A DNA stretch of 43,770 nucleotides from Calditrichia bacterium. Its GTDB lineage: Bacteria > Calditrichota > Calditrichia > Calditrichales > J004. Both the position numbers and the translations under genes were made by a program. A model generated the notes under the pieces. The model did no database searches, was not told the DNA's origin, and saw only the letters and a program-made list of their open reading frames with translations. Positions 8,842 through 16,704 of the stretch are shown here, piece after piece. The stretch lies in assembly GCA_026991535.1 (NCBI GenBank), contig JALXBH010000234.1:1-43770 (forward strand), read 5' to 3'. Every line of letters starts with the position of its first letter. The first letter of the stretch is position 1.

Positions 8842-10175
8842 CGGACCTACTCTGCAACTCCCTGCTGGCACAGATTCAGAGCGCCTACGCTCTTGTAACG
8901 CCAGCCCTGATGATTGAAAAACACAGCCCTCTGTTCAACAATTTCTGTCTGGAAGCTGAAGACCCGCGGACAACCCCCGTATGTGATCTGGTACCGGAGT
9001 TTGTCGGTCTGGAAAATACTTTCCGCGAGGTACTTAAAAAGGGAAAGACCTTTGACCTTCCTCTGATCAACAAAGCAGGTAACAGCTACCATTGCCTGGT
9101 CAGCCCTTACGACAACCCGGAGACGCCCATCCTGGTGACATTTTACAACCGTACCGAGTTTGCCAACCTTAAGCAGGAGATATTACAGCGGGAAAATGAG
9201 ATTCGCATCCTGAAGGCCCGGCTAACGGCACAAAGCCGTAATGCGGCCTCCAACCTGATCGGCAAGAGCCCGGCCCTGCAAAAAATAAAGCTCATGGTAG
9301 AACGCCTGTCCGGCATAAAAGCGACGGCCATTCTTTTGCAGGGAGAAACCGGAACGGGAAAAAGCACCGTGGCCCGGGTACTGCATTACGCTTCCGCCGC
9401 GGAGAAGGACCCTTTTATAGAAATCAACTGCGCTGCCCTGCCGGAAACCTTGCTGGAATCGGAACTGTTTGGTGCGGTAAAAGGAGCGTACACCAACGCC
9501 CTGCAGGATCGTACCGGCCTGATCGAAGCCGCTGACGGCGGCAGCCTTTTTCTGGATGAAATCAGCGAACTGCCGCTGGCCCTGCAGGCCAAGCTGCTCT
9601 CTTTTCTGGAAACGCGACGCTTTCGCCCCCTGGGCAGCAACCGGGAAAAAAGTGTCGATATCCGCCTGATAGCCGCCACCAACAAAGACCTGGAAAAGGA
9701 AGTGGAAAAAGGCGCTTTCCGTGAAGACCTTTTTTTTCGCCTGAACATTGTTCCCCTTCACCTGCCTGCTCTGAGGGAGATGGATGAAGATGTAATTCTG
9801 CTGGCCGAACATTTTATCCGCCACTTTAATCTACAGTTTAATAAAAGGATTAAAGGTTTATCACCGGCTGCAAAAAAGAAACTACTAAAACACTCCTGGC
9901 CCGGCAATGTACGTGAACTGAGCAACTGCATGGAACAGGCCATGATTTTTAAGGATCATGGCTGGCTGGAAGCTGAAGATATTGCCTTGCGCAGAACAGA
10001 ACCGGAAGCGAACATTTCCCTTCCGGCAACAGGGCTTAATCTGGAAACTCTGGAGAGAAATCTGTTGCTTGAGGCTCTGGAAAGAGCCGGGGGCAATAAA
10101 ACACAAGCTGCACGTCTGCTGGGGTTAACACGGGATACGCTCCGTTATCGTCTGGAAAAGCACGGGATAGCCTGA
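8838..10175 (+). CDS. sigma54-dependent transcriptional activator with PAS-like sensor
   Basis: 445 residues. The N-terminal about 110 residues look PAS-like and contain no receiver aspartate, so the protein is not a classical phosphorylated response regulator. A short coiled linker precedes the AAA+ domain: Walker A GETGTGKS (169-176), Walker B GSLFLDEI (235-242) and the arginine-finger region FREDLFFRLN. The sigma54-contact loop reads GAYTNA (216-221) instead of GAFTGA. A Fis-type helix-turn-helix ends the protein (NKTQAARLLGLTRDTLRYRLEKHG). It overlaps the GTPase gene by 4 nt. A near-consensus sigma54 promoter lies 206 bp downstream of its stop, so that promoter is its most likely target. 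The ligand of the PAS-like domain is unknown. Confidence 0.94.
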   Translation: MTDLLCNSLLAQIQSAYALVTPALMIEKHSPLFNNFCLEAEDPRTTPVCDLVPEFVGLENTFREVLKKGKTFDLPLINKAGNSYHCLVSPYDNPETPILVTFYNRTEFANLKQEILQRENEIRILKARLTAQSRNAASNLIGKSPALQKIKLMVERLSGIKATAILLQGETGTGKSTVARVLHYASAAEKDPFIEINCAALPETLLESELFGAVKGAYTNALQDRTGLIEAADGGSLFLDEISELPLALQAKLLSFLETRRFRPLGSNREKSVDIRLIAATNKDLEKEVEKGAFREDLFFRLNIVPLHLPALREMDEDVILLAEHFIRHFNLQFNKRIKGLSPAAKKKLLKHSWPGNVRELSNCMEQAMIFKDHGWLEAEDIALRRTEPEANISLPATGLNLETLERNLLLEALERAGGNKTQAARLLGLTRDTLRYRLEKHGIA

Positions 10176-10380
10176 GCGTGGCATAACTCCTGGAAAATCG
10201 GACAGGCGGCCGTCTAAAACTTTAACGGATTCCGGGAAAGCTTGTTTTGTAATAAGATATTTAACAAGACGGGGGATTTGCCCCATATCCCCGTGAGATA
10301 GCCCAATTTTTTCATCCTCCATTTTTCAAAACATCTACTCAGCCCCCTGACTTACAGGGGAAAATATGTATTCCAATTTT
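10176..10380 (+). promoter_or_regulatory. candidate enhancer region upstream of the sigma54 promoter
   Basis: No gene is seen here. Two dyads are placed as expected for activator sites. CTTGTT (10241-10246) and AACAAG (10263-10268) are perfect inverted copies 16 bp apart, about 115 bp upstream of the -24 element. CCCCTG (10344-10349) and CAGGGG (10355-10360) are inverted around ACTTA, just upstream of the promoter. A G/C-rich inverted repeat near 10269-10294 (ACGGGG/CCCCGT) may act as a weak terminator for the activator gene. Which protein binds is inference. Confidence 0.4.
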
Positions 10381-10396
10381 TGGCACGCCCCTTGTA
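10381..10396 (+). promoter_or_regulatory. sigma54 (-24/-12) promoter
   Basis: The sequence TGGCACG-CCCC-TTGTA matches the sigma54 consensus TGGCACG-N4-TTGCW at all but one defined position, with exact spacing. The -12 position falls at 10395, so transcription should start near 10407. It lies downstream of a sigma54 activator gene and upstream of a structured RNA and a histidine kinase gene on the same strand. Confidence 0.85.
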
Positions 10397-10406
10397 TATA
10401 TAGGTG

Positions 10407-10560
10407 GCATCAGAGGTATTAAGTGAGGCTTCTGTGTTTTCCTTACCTGCTTTTATCCTTGTGGATAGAAGCAGTCTTTGGGAGAAGGACTGAATTTTTT
10501 CCGATTAAAAAGGTCCTTCACTGCGGATCGGGGAGTGGGGACGCCCCGATCCTTTTTATT
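10407..10560 (+). ncRNA. predicted sigma54-driven small RNA or structured leader
   Basis: About 150 nt from the predicted start to a terminator, with no reading frame of note. Three hairpins follow one another. H1: 10447-10458 pairs with 10463-10474 (12 bp with one G-U pair, loop UUGU). H2: GAAGGAC (10484-10490) pairs with GUCCUUC (10513-10519), with an inner U5/A5 helix (10496-10500/10507-10511). H3: GGATCGGGG (10525-10533) pairs with CCCCGATCC (10544-10552), followed by TTTTT (10553-10557). H3 is a textbook terminator, so the RNA may be a free small RNA, or an attenuating leader of the kinase gene that starts 18 nt later. GGA occurs repeatedly, which leaves a CsrA-binding role open. I recognise no known RNA family. 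Confidence 0.6.
10525..10557 (+). terminator. intrinsic terminator / hairpin H3 with AGTGGGGAC loop
   Basis: A perfect 9-bp stem (10525-10533/10544-10552), 10-nt loop AGTGGGGACG and five T residues. The ribosome site of the kinase gene (AGGGAG, 10564-10569) begins only a few bases later, so any readthrough feeds the kinase directly. Confidence 0.8.
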
Positions 10561-10577
10561 AACAGGGAGAATATGCC

Positions 10578-11300
10578 ATGGACAAGGTTTTAAGTACAGT
10601 ATTGAATTTAGACAGAGAGCACACCAACATTAGTTATGTCAGTCAAAGCGTGGCCGGTATTGCCCATGACATGCGTAACGTTCTGGCTCCTGTAAAAATG
10701 TTCATCGATTTATTAAGCGAAGGAAGCCTGTCCGACAAATCCATGGGGACATTGTTGCCCACGGTTTCCGAGGCGTTGAACCAGGCATTTGCACTGAACT
10801 CAAAACTTTTAAAGGCAACGCCGGAATCGGCACAGGCCATGGATGTGGAAGAAACCATTCGCCGGGCCACGGACGTACTCACTGCAGGAAGTGGCGTCCA
10901 TTGCAGCTATTATAGTTATAGTGATATTTACACATTGCATATGGATAAGCTTTTATTTGAACGGGTAATCCAGAATATTGTCAGTAACTCGCTGCAAGCC
11001 ATGAAAGGCCGGGGTTCCATATCGATTTCCATATGTAATGTTATCAACGGCGCAGAGCTTTCCGTGTGCCTGGCCGCAAAGCCCTATGTCATGATCTCCA
11101 TTAAAGACGACGGACCCGGCATGCCGGCACACGTCCTTAAACGGATTCAAACAGAACGCAATAACCCTGCGGGAGGCAGGGGCCTGGGCTTAAAAATTGT
11201 ACGGGACATTCTGCGGCAGGTGGGCGCGTTTATGGAAATCGGCTCAGCGCCGGGCCTGGGAACGCGTACTACCCTCTATTTTCCTGTAAAAACGCATTAA
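10578..11300 (+). CDS. soluble histidine kinase without sensor domain
   Basis: 240 residues. HisKA-type dimerisation helix with phospho-acceptor H30 (VAGIAHDMRNVLAP), then a HATPase domain with N box (NIVSNSLQAM), G1 (DDGPGMP) and G2 (GGRGLGLKIV). There is no membrane helix, PAS or receiver domain, so input must come from a partner protein. It is expressed from the sigma54 promoter at 10381 through a leader that contains a terminator. Start ATG 10578 has AGGGAG 8 nt upstream. The phosphorylation target is not obvious: the neighbouring sigma54 activator lacks a receiver. It may control an unlinked regulator, or act as a partner of the upstream GTPase module. Confidence 0.9.
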   Translation: MDKVLSTVLNLDREHTNISYVSQSVAGIAHDMRNVLAPVKMFIDLLSEGSLSDKSMGTLLPTVSEALNQAFALNSKLLKATPESAQAMDVEETIRRATDVLTAGSGVHCSYYSYSDIYTLHMDKLLFERVIQNIVSNSLQAMKGRGSISISICNVINGAELSVCLAAKPYVMISIKDDGPGMPAHVLKRIQTERNNPAGGRGLGLKIVRDILRQVGAFMEIGSAPGLGTRTTLYFPVKTH

Positions 11301-11358
11301 ACTCTTGAAGGTTGTGTTAGCCCTGATTAACTGAAGGAGATGACATAACTTTCTTCCG

Positions 11359-11391
11359 GCGCCGGGAAGTGGGGACATCCCGGCGCTATTT
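11359..11391 (+). terminator. terminator hairpin sharing the AGTGGGGAC loop
   Basis: Stem GCGCCGGGA (11359-11367) / TCCCGGCGC (11378-11386), loop AGTGGGGACA, then TATTTTTAT. The loop matches H3 of the upstream RNA at nine of ten positions while the stem differs with compensating changes. It ends the kinase transcript on the plus strand and abuts the last codon of the convergent cyclase gene. Confidence 0.75.
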
Positions 11392-12480
11392 TTATCCGGT
11401 CGTCAGACGTGAGAACCATTTTCCCTTTACGGATAATACATCCACCCGGTTTAAACCGGGAAAACCTTTAAGCCTTTCGTTTAAAGGTTTAACCCCTATC
11501 CCCAGTTGACTCAGATACTCCCGTACCTTTTTATCATCCGTAATGCCCGGCGTGGCAGCAACGGAATCTTTTTCCGAAAACTTTATAATACGCGCCGAGA
11601 CGTTTACCGTTGTTCCAAACAAGTCCAGGACATCGTTCATATTAACAATCAGTGCCGTGCCGCTACTTATGGAAACCCGCAAACCGTAACTTTCTTTTTT
11701 TTGTCCCTTTTCCTCAAACAAGCGATTTACGGATTGTTTCAGTTCAAAGGCGGCACGGACAGCATCCACGGGCTCACGAAACAGAGCCATAACCGCGTCG
11801 CCGATGGTTTTTATTACCCCGCCGGCATTGTGTACAATATGGCTGAAAAGGATATCGAAGTGTTCCTTTACAAAAGCATAGGCCTGCAAATCGCCCATGG
11901 CGTTGTAAAGCCGGGTCGATTGAATCAGGTCGGTAAAAAGCACCGTCACGGAGCGGATTTTTACGGATTGATCCACCGCCGGCACCTGAGACGAAAAATA
12001 TTTACGGAACAGGGGGGCCCCGATCAGTTCCAGGGCGCTAACCGGACGCACACGCGGATCGAGCGTGCGCCGCTCCGGGGGCTCGGGAGCCTGCCCTTCA
12101 TACAGGGCCGGATTCAGTGATATGGCCACGGTGATATTTTCATCGGCAAAATTATCAAAATCGGCTTTACAACTCAGGCAATGGCTACGCGCGCTTAGTC
12201 CGGACATATCGTGACTATGATCGGCCACACCGTGGCAATGGGGACAGGCCATGTCCCATTGCATCTCAAACAGACCACACACTACACCCAACACCACCAT
12301 ATCCAGCAGCTCAACCTGTTCCAGATCAAGCTTCACGGCCATGATGTTGGGGTTCATAAGAACAAGTCCCTCCGGCGGGCTTTGAATGATTAAACGATAC
12401 AAGTTCTTTACAGGGCCGGACCGCATCCCCTTTTTATACATATCCTTCAGGATAAGCTGAATAGCCTCTTTTTTATACAT
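11392..12480 (-). CDS. class III adenylate/guanylate cyclase with zinc-ribbon N-terminus
   Basis: 362 residues, no membrane segment. The N-terminal half resembles the extension of DUF5939-type cyclases and holds two Cys pairs, C79xxC82 and C101xxC104, which form a probable zinc ribbon. The catalytic domain (about 170-335) has metal-binding Asp residues in VLFTDLIQST and TIGDAVMALF. The base-recognition Lys lies in GGVIKTIGD and Asp in DLFGTTVN, a pattern that favours ATP. The Asn and Arg of the transition state lie in VNVSARI. It is probably a cytosolic adenylate cyclase making cAMP. It converges on the sigma54-driven kinase gene. The start codon has GGGAAAAAG upstream. The link to its neighbours is positional only. 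Confidence 0.88.
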   Translation of the reverse strand: MYKKEAIQLILKDMYKKGMRSGPVKNLYRLIIQSPPEGLVLMNPNIMAVKLDLEQVELLDMVVLGVVCGLFEMQWDMACPHCHGVADHSHDMSGLSARSHCLSCKADFDNFADENITVAISLNPALYEGQAPEPPERRTLDPRVRPVSALELIGAPLFRKYFSSQVPAVDQSVKIRSVTVLFTDLIQSTRLYNAMGDLQAYAFVKEHFDILFSHIVHNAGGVIKTIGDAVMALFREPVDAVRAAFELKQSVNRLFEEKGQKKESYGLRVSISSGTALIVNMNDVLDLFGTTVNVSARIIKFSEKDSVAATPGITDDKKVREYLSQLGIGVKPLNERLKGFPGLNRVDVLSVKGKWFSRLTTG

Positions 12481-12590
12481 CTTTTTCCCGGATTAATTTA
12501 TTAGAAACAAAACTAACCACTGAATAAAAAGAATGTATCACAACCTTTGGCGAATCTGATAACGGATTGAAAACTATTAAAATAAAAAAA

Positions 12591-12619
12591 GGCTTTCCCC
12601 GGCGGGAAAGCCCTTTTTC
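12591..12619 (-). terminator. terminator of the TonB receptor gene, possibly bidirectional
   Basis: Inverted repeat GGCTTTCCC (12591-12599) / GGGAAAGCC (12604-12612). On the minus strand the stem runs into a seven-T tract, and on the plus strand into TTTTT. It lies just beyond the receptor stop codon. Confidence 0.85.
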
Positions 12620-15120
12620 TAATAACTTACTTCCAGGCCGAAAAAAATCTGTCGCGGGGAACCGTAAACTTCACGGCCATATACGGAACGATAGGCCTCG
12701 CCGCTCTCTATGGCCACCTGGCGATAGAAATCCAAAAACTCCCGGGGATACTTTTGCTTATACCATTCCATATCATGGTTCTCCGTGGCCGTTCCCGTTT
12801 CGGGGAAGACATTAAGAATATTTTTCACATTAAACAGATTATTAACCCGTATAAAAAAATTCAGGTCCACTCCGCTTCCCAGCGTCCAGCTTCTATCCAA
12901 ACGGGCGTCCACATAACTGGTCCAGGGTGTGGTTAAACTGTTGGAAAGACTGATATATGAGGGATATAGAACAGGGTGAAGATAGGGCTGTCCATTGTCA
13001 TAACGGAATATCACATTCATACGCGTTTGCCCTCCGGCCCGGTTGCCCGACTCTTCAATGCGATATTCCAGATTTGCCCGGATGGACTGACTGTTCTCCA
13101 GGGGCAGGATGGCCTGTCCCGAATTGAAAGGATCCTCCGGCGCTCCGATAATCGCATCGGGACGTTTTGCCTGGTAGTAGCTGTACTGTATTTTTGGCGA
13201 AAAAGAAGCGGATGAGAAGAAGCTAAAGGTCAGATCCAGACCTTTGATCTCCGTAGGCATGCGATTTCTTATATTGGGGGCCAATCTGTCATCCCGCCAC
13301 TCACGGAACTCTTTTTTCCAGAAAAAATTGCCATACAATGCCCCTGTCCTGCCCAATACACTTTTGACGGTAAGATCAAAGTAGGAGAACTGTTGCAGCT
13401 GACTGGCCTGATTGAAATTGGCATTGACTTCATTCCCAAAGGCGTAGTAATATTCGTCAAAATTATACTTCTTCCAAAGAACGACAGGCGAAACGGTATA
13501 TATACCGCTGCTGATATTCAGCAGGATATCCCTGTCGGCGACATATGAAAACGAAAGACGCGGGTCCCAGCTTTCAAGCTTCTTATCCCCAACCCCTTCC
13601 GGTATAAAGGTTTGATAGAAAGGGTCATAAAAAGGATCGAGAACATTTTTATTGTCAAAATAATTATAGCGCAGTCCCGCTTCTATCTGAAAAGAGTCAT
13701 AGGCATAGCTGTAATTAAAATAGGCGGCGGTATGGGTAATCCTCTTGGCGGGGAACTCACCGCCATCCGTTATATTGCCGGAGCGATCATACCCCGAGAT
13801 GTTACCGGCATAGCTGGCAAAAAAATATTTTGGAATGTCATCAATAGGAATTTTACCGGGAGCGAACCAATTATGGGTATAGCGCATAATATGGGGATTT
13901 ATGTTGAAATAGCGTAGGGTCATATCCCGCCAATCGCCGCCCAGGCTCACCTTATGACGATCCCACAGGGTGGTGTTGAAATCCAGGCCTCCTTCCAGCC
14001 AGCCGGTATTGCTTTTGTTGTACCGGCCATAATAGCCATTGGGTATAAACCCGTATCGGTAGTAGCTTGCTCCGTAGGCCAGGTACCATCTATTCCTAAA
14101 TTCGATATCCCCGCCGCTGGCAGGGACAACGGCAGCGCTGTCCGCCCAGGCCTTCCAGTTGTTGCCCAGATACTCATCAAACTTATCCCGGTTTTGGTCA
14201 TAGTAACCAAAACGCGCGCGGATGGCGCTGGTTTTATTAAGCTCATAGGTCATGTTTAAACCGAGAAACAAGGTATTGTTTTTATTAGTAAAGTCACGTG
14301 TATTAAAAATATTTTTAATGGGAGTGGCATCGGAGGAGTAGTTGCGATAATCATACAGGGCGGTTATCTCCGCGGTAAAGGGCTTAAAGTCAAAATTAAA
14401 AAAGGAATTGAGTGCCCAGCGCCGGCTGCTGTTTCCCGGCGTGAATCCGGCAGGGTAAACAAGGTCAAAGGTTTCGGAGTTCGGATCATAGGGGTTTTGC
14501 TTTAAATTATAAAATGTAATGCCTTTATTGAACACTTTCCGCGTATCGCCCACATCCTGGTTTTCCAGAGCCATATAATAACGAAAATGCTCCGTAACCG
14601 AGCCCCCGGCCTGTAATACAAAACTGTGCTCGCGGTAAGAGTAGGTATCCAGAAAGGTTTCTCCCGTCCGGGCAAACTTATCGGTCTGAAGGCTTGCCTT
14701 TATCTGTAAATCCGGTCCGCCGGTTTTGAGGCGTGTTGCAATCAGCGATGTTCCGAGGGCATTTTGGGTTGCTGAAAAATTACCGGCATGGATGGCGATG
14801 CCGCTCAGGGCCTCCGGGATAAGGTAAATGGCCGGTTGGCCGCTGACGGTGGTCAGATTAAAGCCATTGAGTAAAAAACTATTCTCATTGGCGCCGCCAC
14901 CATGCACCCGAAGCAGCCCGTCCCGCAAAACAATGCCCTGTTGAACCCCGAGGAAGTTTTTAAATCCGCGCACGGCGGAAAAGGTCACCTGAGCGGAAGT
15001 AAACCGTTGTTGAGTTAATGTATAGGTGCTGCTGTCCGTCCGGGTCAGACTGTCCTGAGCGGATAAAGGTACCAAAAGAATAAAAGAGAGCAGGAGGAAT
15101 GTTCCGGTATAACGCAACAT
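12619..15120 (-). CDS. TonB-dependent outer-membrane receptor
   Basis: 833 residues. A signal peptide (MLRYTGTFLLLSFILLVPLSAQ) is followed by a plug domain at about 40-160, with RDGLLRVHGGGANENSFLLNG and IAIHAGNFSATQNALGTSLI. A long beta-rich barrel follows with alternating aromatic residues, ending in an aromatic C-terminal strand (FFGLEVSY). It would import a ligand across the outer membrane using TonB energy. There is no carboxypeptidase-like N-terminal domain and no linked SusD, TonB or ABC gene, so the substrate is unknown. The ribosome site GGAGAAG precedes ATG 15120. The upstream gap has a perfect dyad GTTAATTTATTAAC. Confidence 0.9.
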   Translation of the reverse strand: MLRYTGTFLLLSFILLVPLSAQDSLTRTDSSTYTLTQQRFTSAQVTFSAVRGFKNFLGVQQGIVLRDGLLRVHGGGANENSFLLNGFNLTTVSGQPAIYLIPEALSGIAIHAGNFSATQNALGTSLIATRLKTGGPDLQIKASLQTDKFARTGETFLDTYSYREHSFVLQAGGSVTEHFRYYMALENQDVGDTRKVFNKGITFYNLKQNPYDPNSETFDLVYPAGFTPGNSSRRWALNSFFNFDFKPFTAEITALYDYRNYSSDATPIKNIFNTRDFTNKNNTLFLGLNMTYELNKTSAIRARFGYYDQNRDKFDEYLGNNWKAWADSAAVVPASGGDIEFRNRWYLAYGASYYRYGFIPNGYYGRYNKSNTGWLEGGLDFNTTLWDRHKVSLGGDWRDMTLRYFNINPHIMRYTHNWFAPGKIPIDDIPKYFFASYAGNISGYDRSGNITDGGEFPAKRITHTAAYFNYSYAYDSFQIEAGLRYNYFDNKNVLDPFYDPFYQTFIPEGVGDKKLESWDPRLSFSYVADRDILLNISSGIYTVSPVVLWKKYNFDEYYYAFGNEVNANFNQASQLQQFSYFDLTVKSVLGRTGALYGNFFWKKEFREWRDDRLAPNIRNRMPTEIKGLDLTFSFFSSASFSPKIQYSYYQAKRPDAIIGAPEDPFNSGQAILPLENSQSIRANLEYRIEESGNRAGGQTRMNVIFRYDNGQPYLHPVLYPSYISLSNSLTTPWTSYVDARLDRSWTLGSGVDLNFFIRVNNLFNVKNILNVFPETGTATENHDMEWYKQKYPREFLDFYRQVAIESGEAYRSVYGREVYGSPRQIFFGLEVSY

Positions 15121-15287
15121 ATTTCTTCTCCGTTTATGGGTTGGGAGGCCCCACCTGTAAAATACTGCCGTTTGTAAAACAATATCACCATAAAAACAGG
15201 AGCGGGGTCCGAAAATTGTAACGTAACGATTTTGGAGATATAATATAGTTAAAAAAATCAGGAAAAGATAAATATTTTTAAAATAAT

Positions 15288-15301
15288 GTTAATTTATTAA
15301 C
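15288..15301. promoter_or_regulatory. dyad GTTAATTTATTAAC upstream of the TonB receptor
   Basis: A perfect 6-2-6 palindrome in the 247-bp gap between the parvulin and receptor genes, both on the minus strand. The gap also has tandem GTAAC pairs at 15218-15227 and 15311-15321. These look like regulator sites for the receptor promoter, but the regulator is unknown. Confidence 0.35.
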
Positions 15302-15367
15302 CGCATAAGAGTAACAGTAACCGGGTGGGGTTTGTTTATCATTCAAACCAACCGCGTCCCATGATTC

Positions 15368-15643
15368 CTACCGCTGCCCGGTCTTTTTTATAATATGATA
15401 ACCGAACTGGGTACGGATAACCCTGGGTATCAAACGGTTTGGCGATTTAATGACCGCCTGCTCAAATTCCTTTACCATTTTACCGGGGCCGAACCAACCC
15501 AGGTCGCCCCCCTTGGATTTGCTGGGACAGGTGGAGAACTCCCTGGCCAGCAGGGAAAAATTGGCCCCTTTTTTTAAACGCTTTAAAATTTCTTCCGCCC
15601 GGCCGCGATCTTTTACCAATATATGACTGGCGCGCCACTCCAT
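15368..15643 (-). CDS. single-domain parvulin peptidyl-prolyl isomerase
   Basis: 91 residues from the chosen start. The parvulin (PpiC/Pin1) fold is clear: RASHILVKD at the N-terminus, FSLLAREFSTCPSKSKGGDLGWFGPGKMVKEFEQAV in the centre and TQFGYHIIKKTG at the end. It catalyses cis-trans isomerisation of prolyl bonds. It lacks a signal peptide, so it is cytosolic and like E. coli PpiC in size. Start ATG 15643 has AAGGGAGA about 7 nt upstream. The nine extra codons reaching to a TTG at 15670 run through that ribosome site and are rejected. It lies upstream of the TonB receptor on the same strand with a 247-bp gap, so co-transcription is unlikely. Confidence 0.92.
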   Translation of the reverse strand: MEWRASHILVKDRGRAEEILKRLKKGANFSLLAREFSTCPSKSKGGDLGWFGPGKMVKEFEQAVIKSPNRLIPRVIRTQFGYHIIKKTGQR

Positions 15644-15842
15644 AATTTTCTCCCTTAAATTAAAAATCAAATTTATACAGACGCTTCCATTTTTTCAATG
15701 CCCTGTCCGCAAGGCGTATATCTGAAAATTCAAGATGGCATTTAACATAAACGTCCGGGGCCGTTGTTAAAATATAAATGGATTTAGTTAAATATCCGCC
15801 CATTTTTCCGATCATAAACGAACCTCAAATGTGGGAAAAAAT

Positions 15843-16604
15843 ATGCCTCAGGCCATCATTGTGACCGGCATGGAACATTCCGGCACCACCTTTCTCTCGG
15901 ATATGCTAAAAAGCCATCCCCGTATAAACGGCGGGTTTGAGGGCGGTATGCTGCTGGGCAACAGCCCCGCCGATTTTCCTAACATCCAACCGTTTTATGA
16001 CTGGATGCAGAAAGCCAACAATCCCACCCAATGGGCGGTAAGTGCGGAAAACATGCGTTTTGTAACGGCCGCGCCCACCTGGCCGGAAATGTACCGGCGG
16101 GTGATGAAGAGCTCACCTCTGTTTACAAGCACGGCAGACATACTGTTGGACAAAGCGCCTCCCTATATGCCCATACTGGATCAACTGATGCAAAAGGTAC
16201 CTTTTCCGGTAATAGTTATTTACAAGCCCGTATTGTACCAGTATACTTCCTACAAAAAAAGGGATTTTACCCTGGAAAATTTTGTCTGGCGCTATACCCA
16301 TTATTTTACCGGATTTTTCAAGGCCTGGAAGTGCTGTTCTGCCCGGATGCTTTTGGTTCCCCACGGAGAGCTGACCAGGGGTCCCGGTGAGGTGATGAGG
16401 AAAGTTTTTCGTTTTTTGCACTTAGAACAACCCGCGGGTAAGGGCGATCCGATGTCCGCCCGCTTAACGGCAGGGCCGGTGAAGGCGGATTATGACCCGG
16501 ACAAGGCGGAAGGCGATATCCGTCTGCTTTCCGCTTATGAAAAGGAAGTTCTTAATAAAATCAGCCAGGATGAGATATTGCATAAACTGGCCTTGCGCTT
16601 ATAG
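15843..16604 (+). CDS. sulfotransferase family protein
   Basis: 253 residues. The N-terminus has the PAPS-binding loop pattern of sulfotransferases, VTGMEHSGTTFLSDMLKSHP, close to residue 10. The C-terminal part has a typical LRLE-like region (FRFLHLEQPAG). It would transfer a sulfuryl group from PAPS to an unknown acceptor such as a lipid, glycan or peptide. Start ATG 15843 is preferred, with GGGA 7 nt upstream; an in-frame GTG at 15831 would add four residues. No sulfate-activation genes are nearby. The multi-PAS kinase gene follows about 100 nt downstream on the same strand, and no terminator is seen between them. Confidence 0.75.
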   Translation: MPQAIIVTGMEHSGTTFLSDMLKSHPRINGGFEGGMLLGNSPADFPNIQPFYDWMQKANNPTQWAVSAENMRFVTAAPTWPEMYRRVMKSSPLFTSTADILLDKAPPYMPILDQLMQKVPFPVIVIYKPVLYQYTSYKKRDFTLENFVWRYTHYFTGFFKAWKCCSARMLLVPHGELTRGPGEVMRKVFRFLHLEQPAGKGDPMSARLTAGPVKADYDPDKAEGDIRLLSAYEKEVLNKISQDEILHKLALRL

Positions 16605-16704
16605 TAACCCTTTAGACTTTTTATTTTTAGCATATTTTTCTTTTTTGAATAAGATATTTCAATTTGAGACGAATATAAACGCTACCTTCAATAAAAATAG
16701 CGCC

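Noticed and set aside
10484-10569. CsrA-sponge RNA reading of the GGA-rich hairpins
   Set aside because: GGA is frequent but lies mostly in stems rather than in hairpin loops as expected for CsrB/RsmZ RNAs. Kept only as a remark.
15121-15250. Possible cobalamin riboswitch before the TonB receptor
   Set aside because: TonB receptors often have one, and a CCTGT/ACAGG pairing is visible here, but no B12-box or other conserved core is present.
16492-16704. Upstream extension of the multi-PAS kinase frame
   Set aside because: It overlaps the sulfotransferase gene and encodes 71 residues unlike the rest. The PAS domain starts just after ATG 16705.
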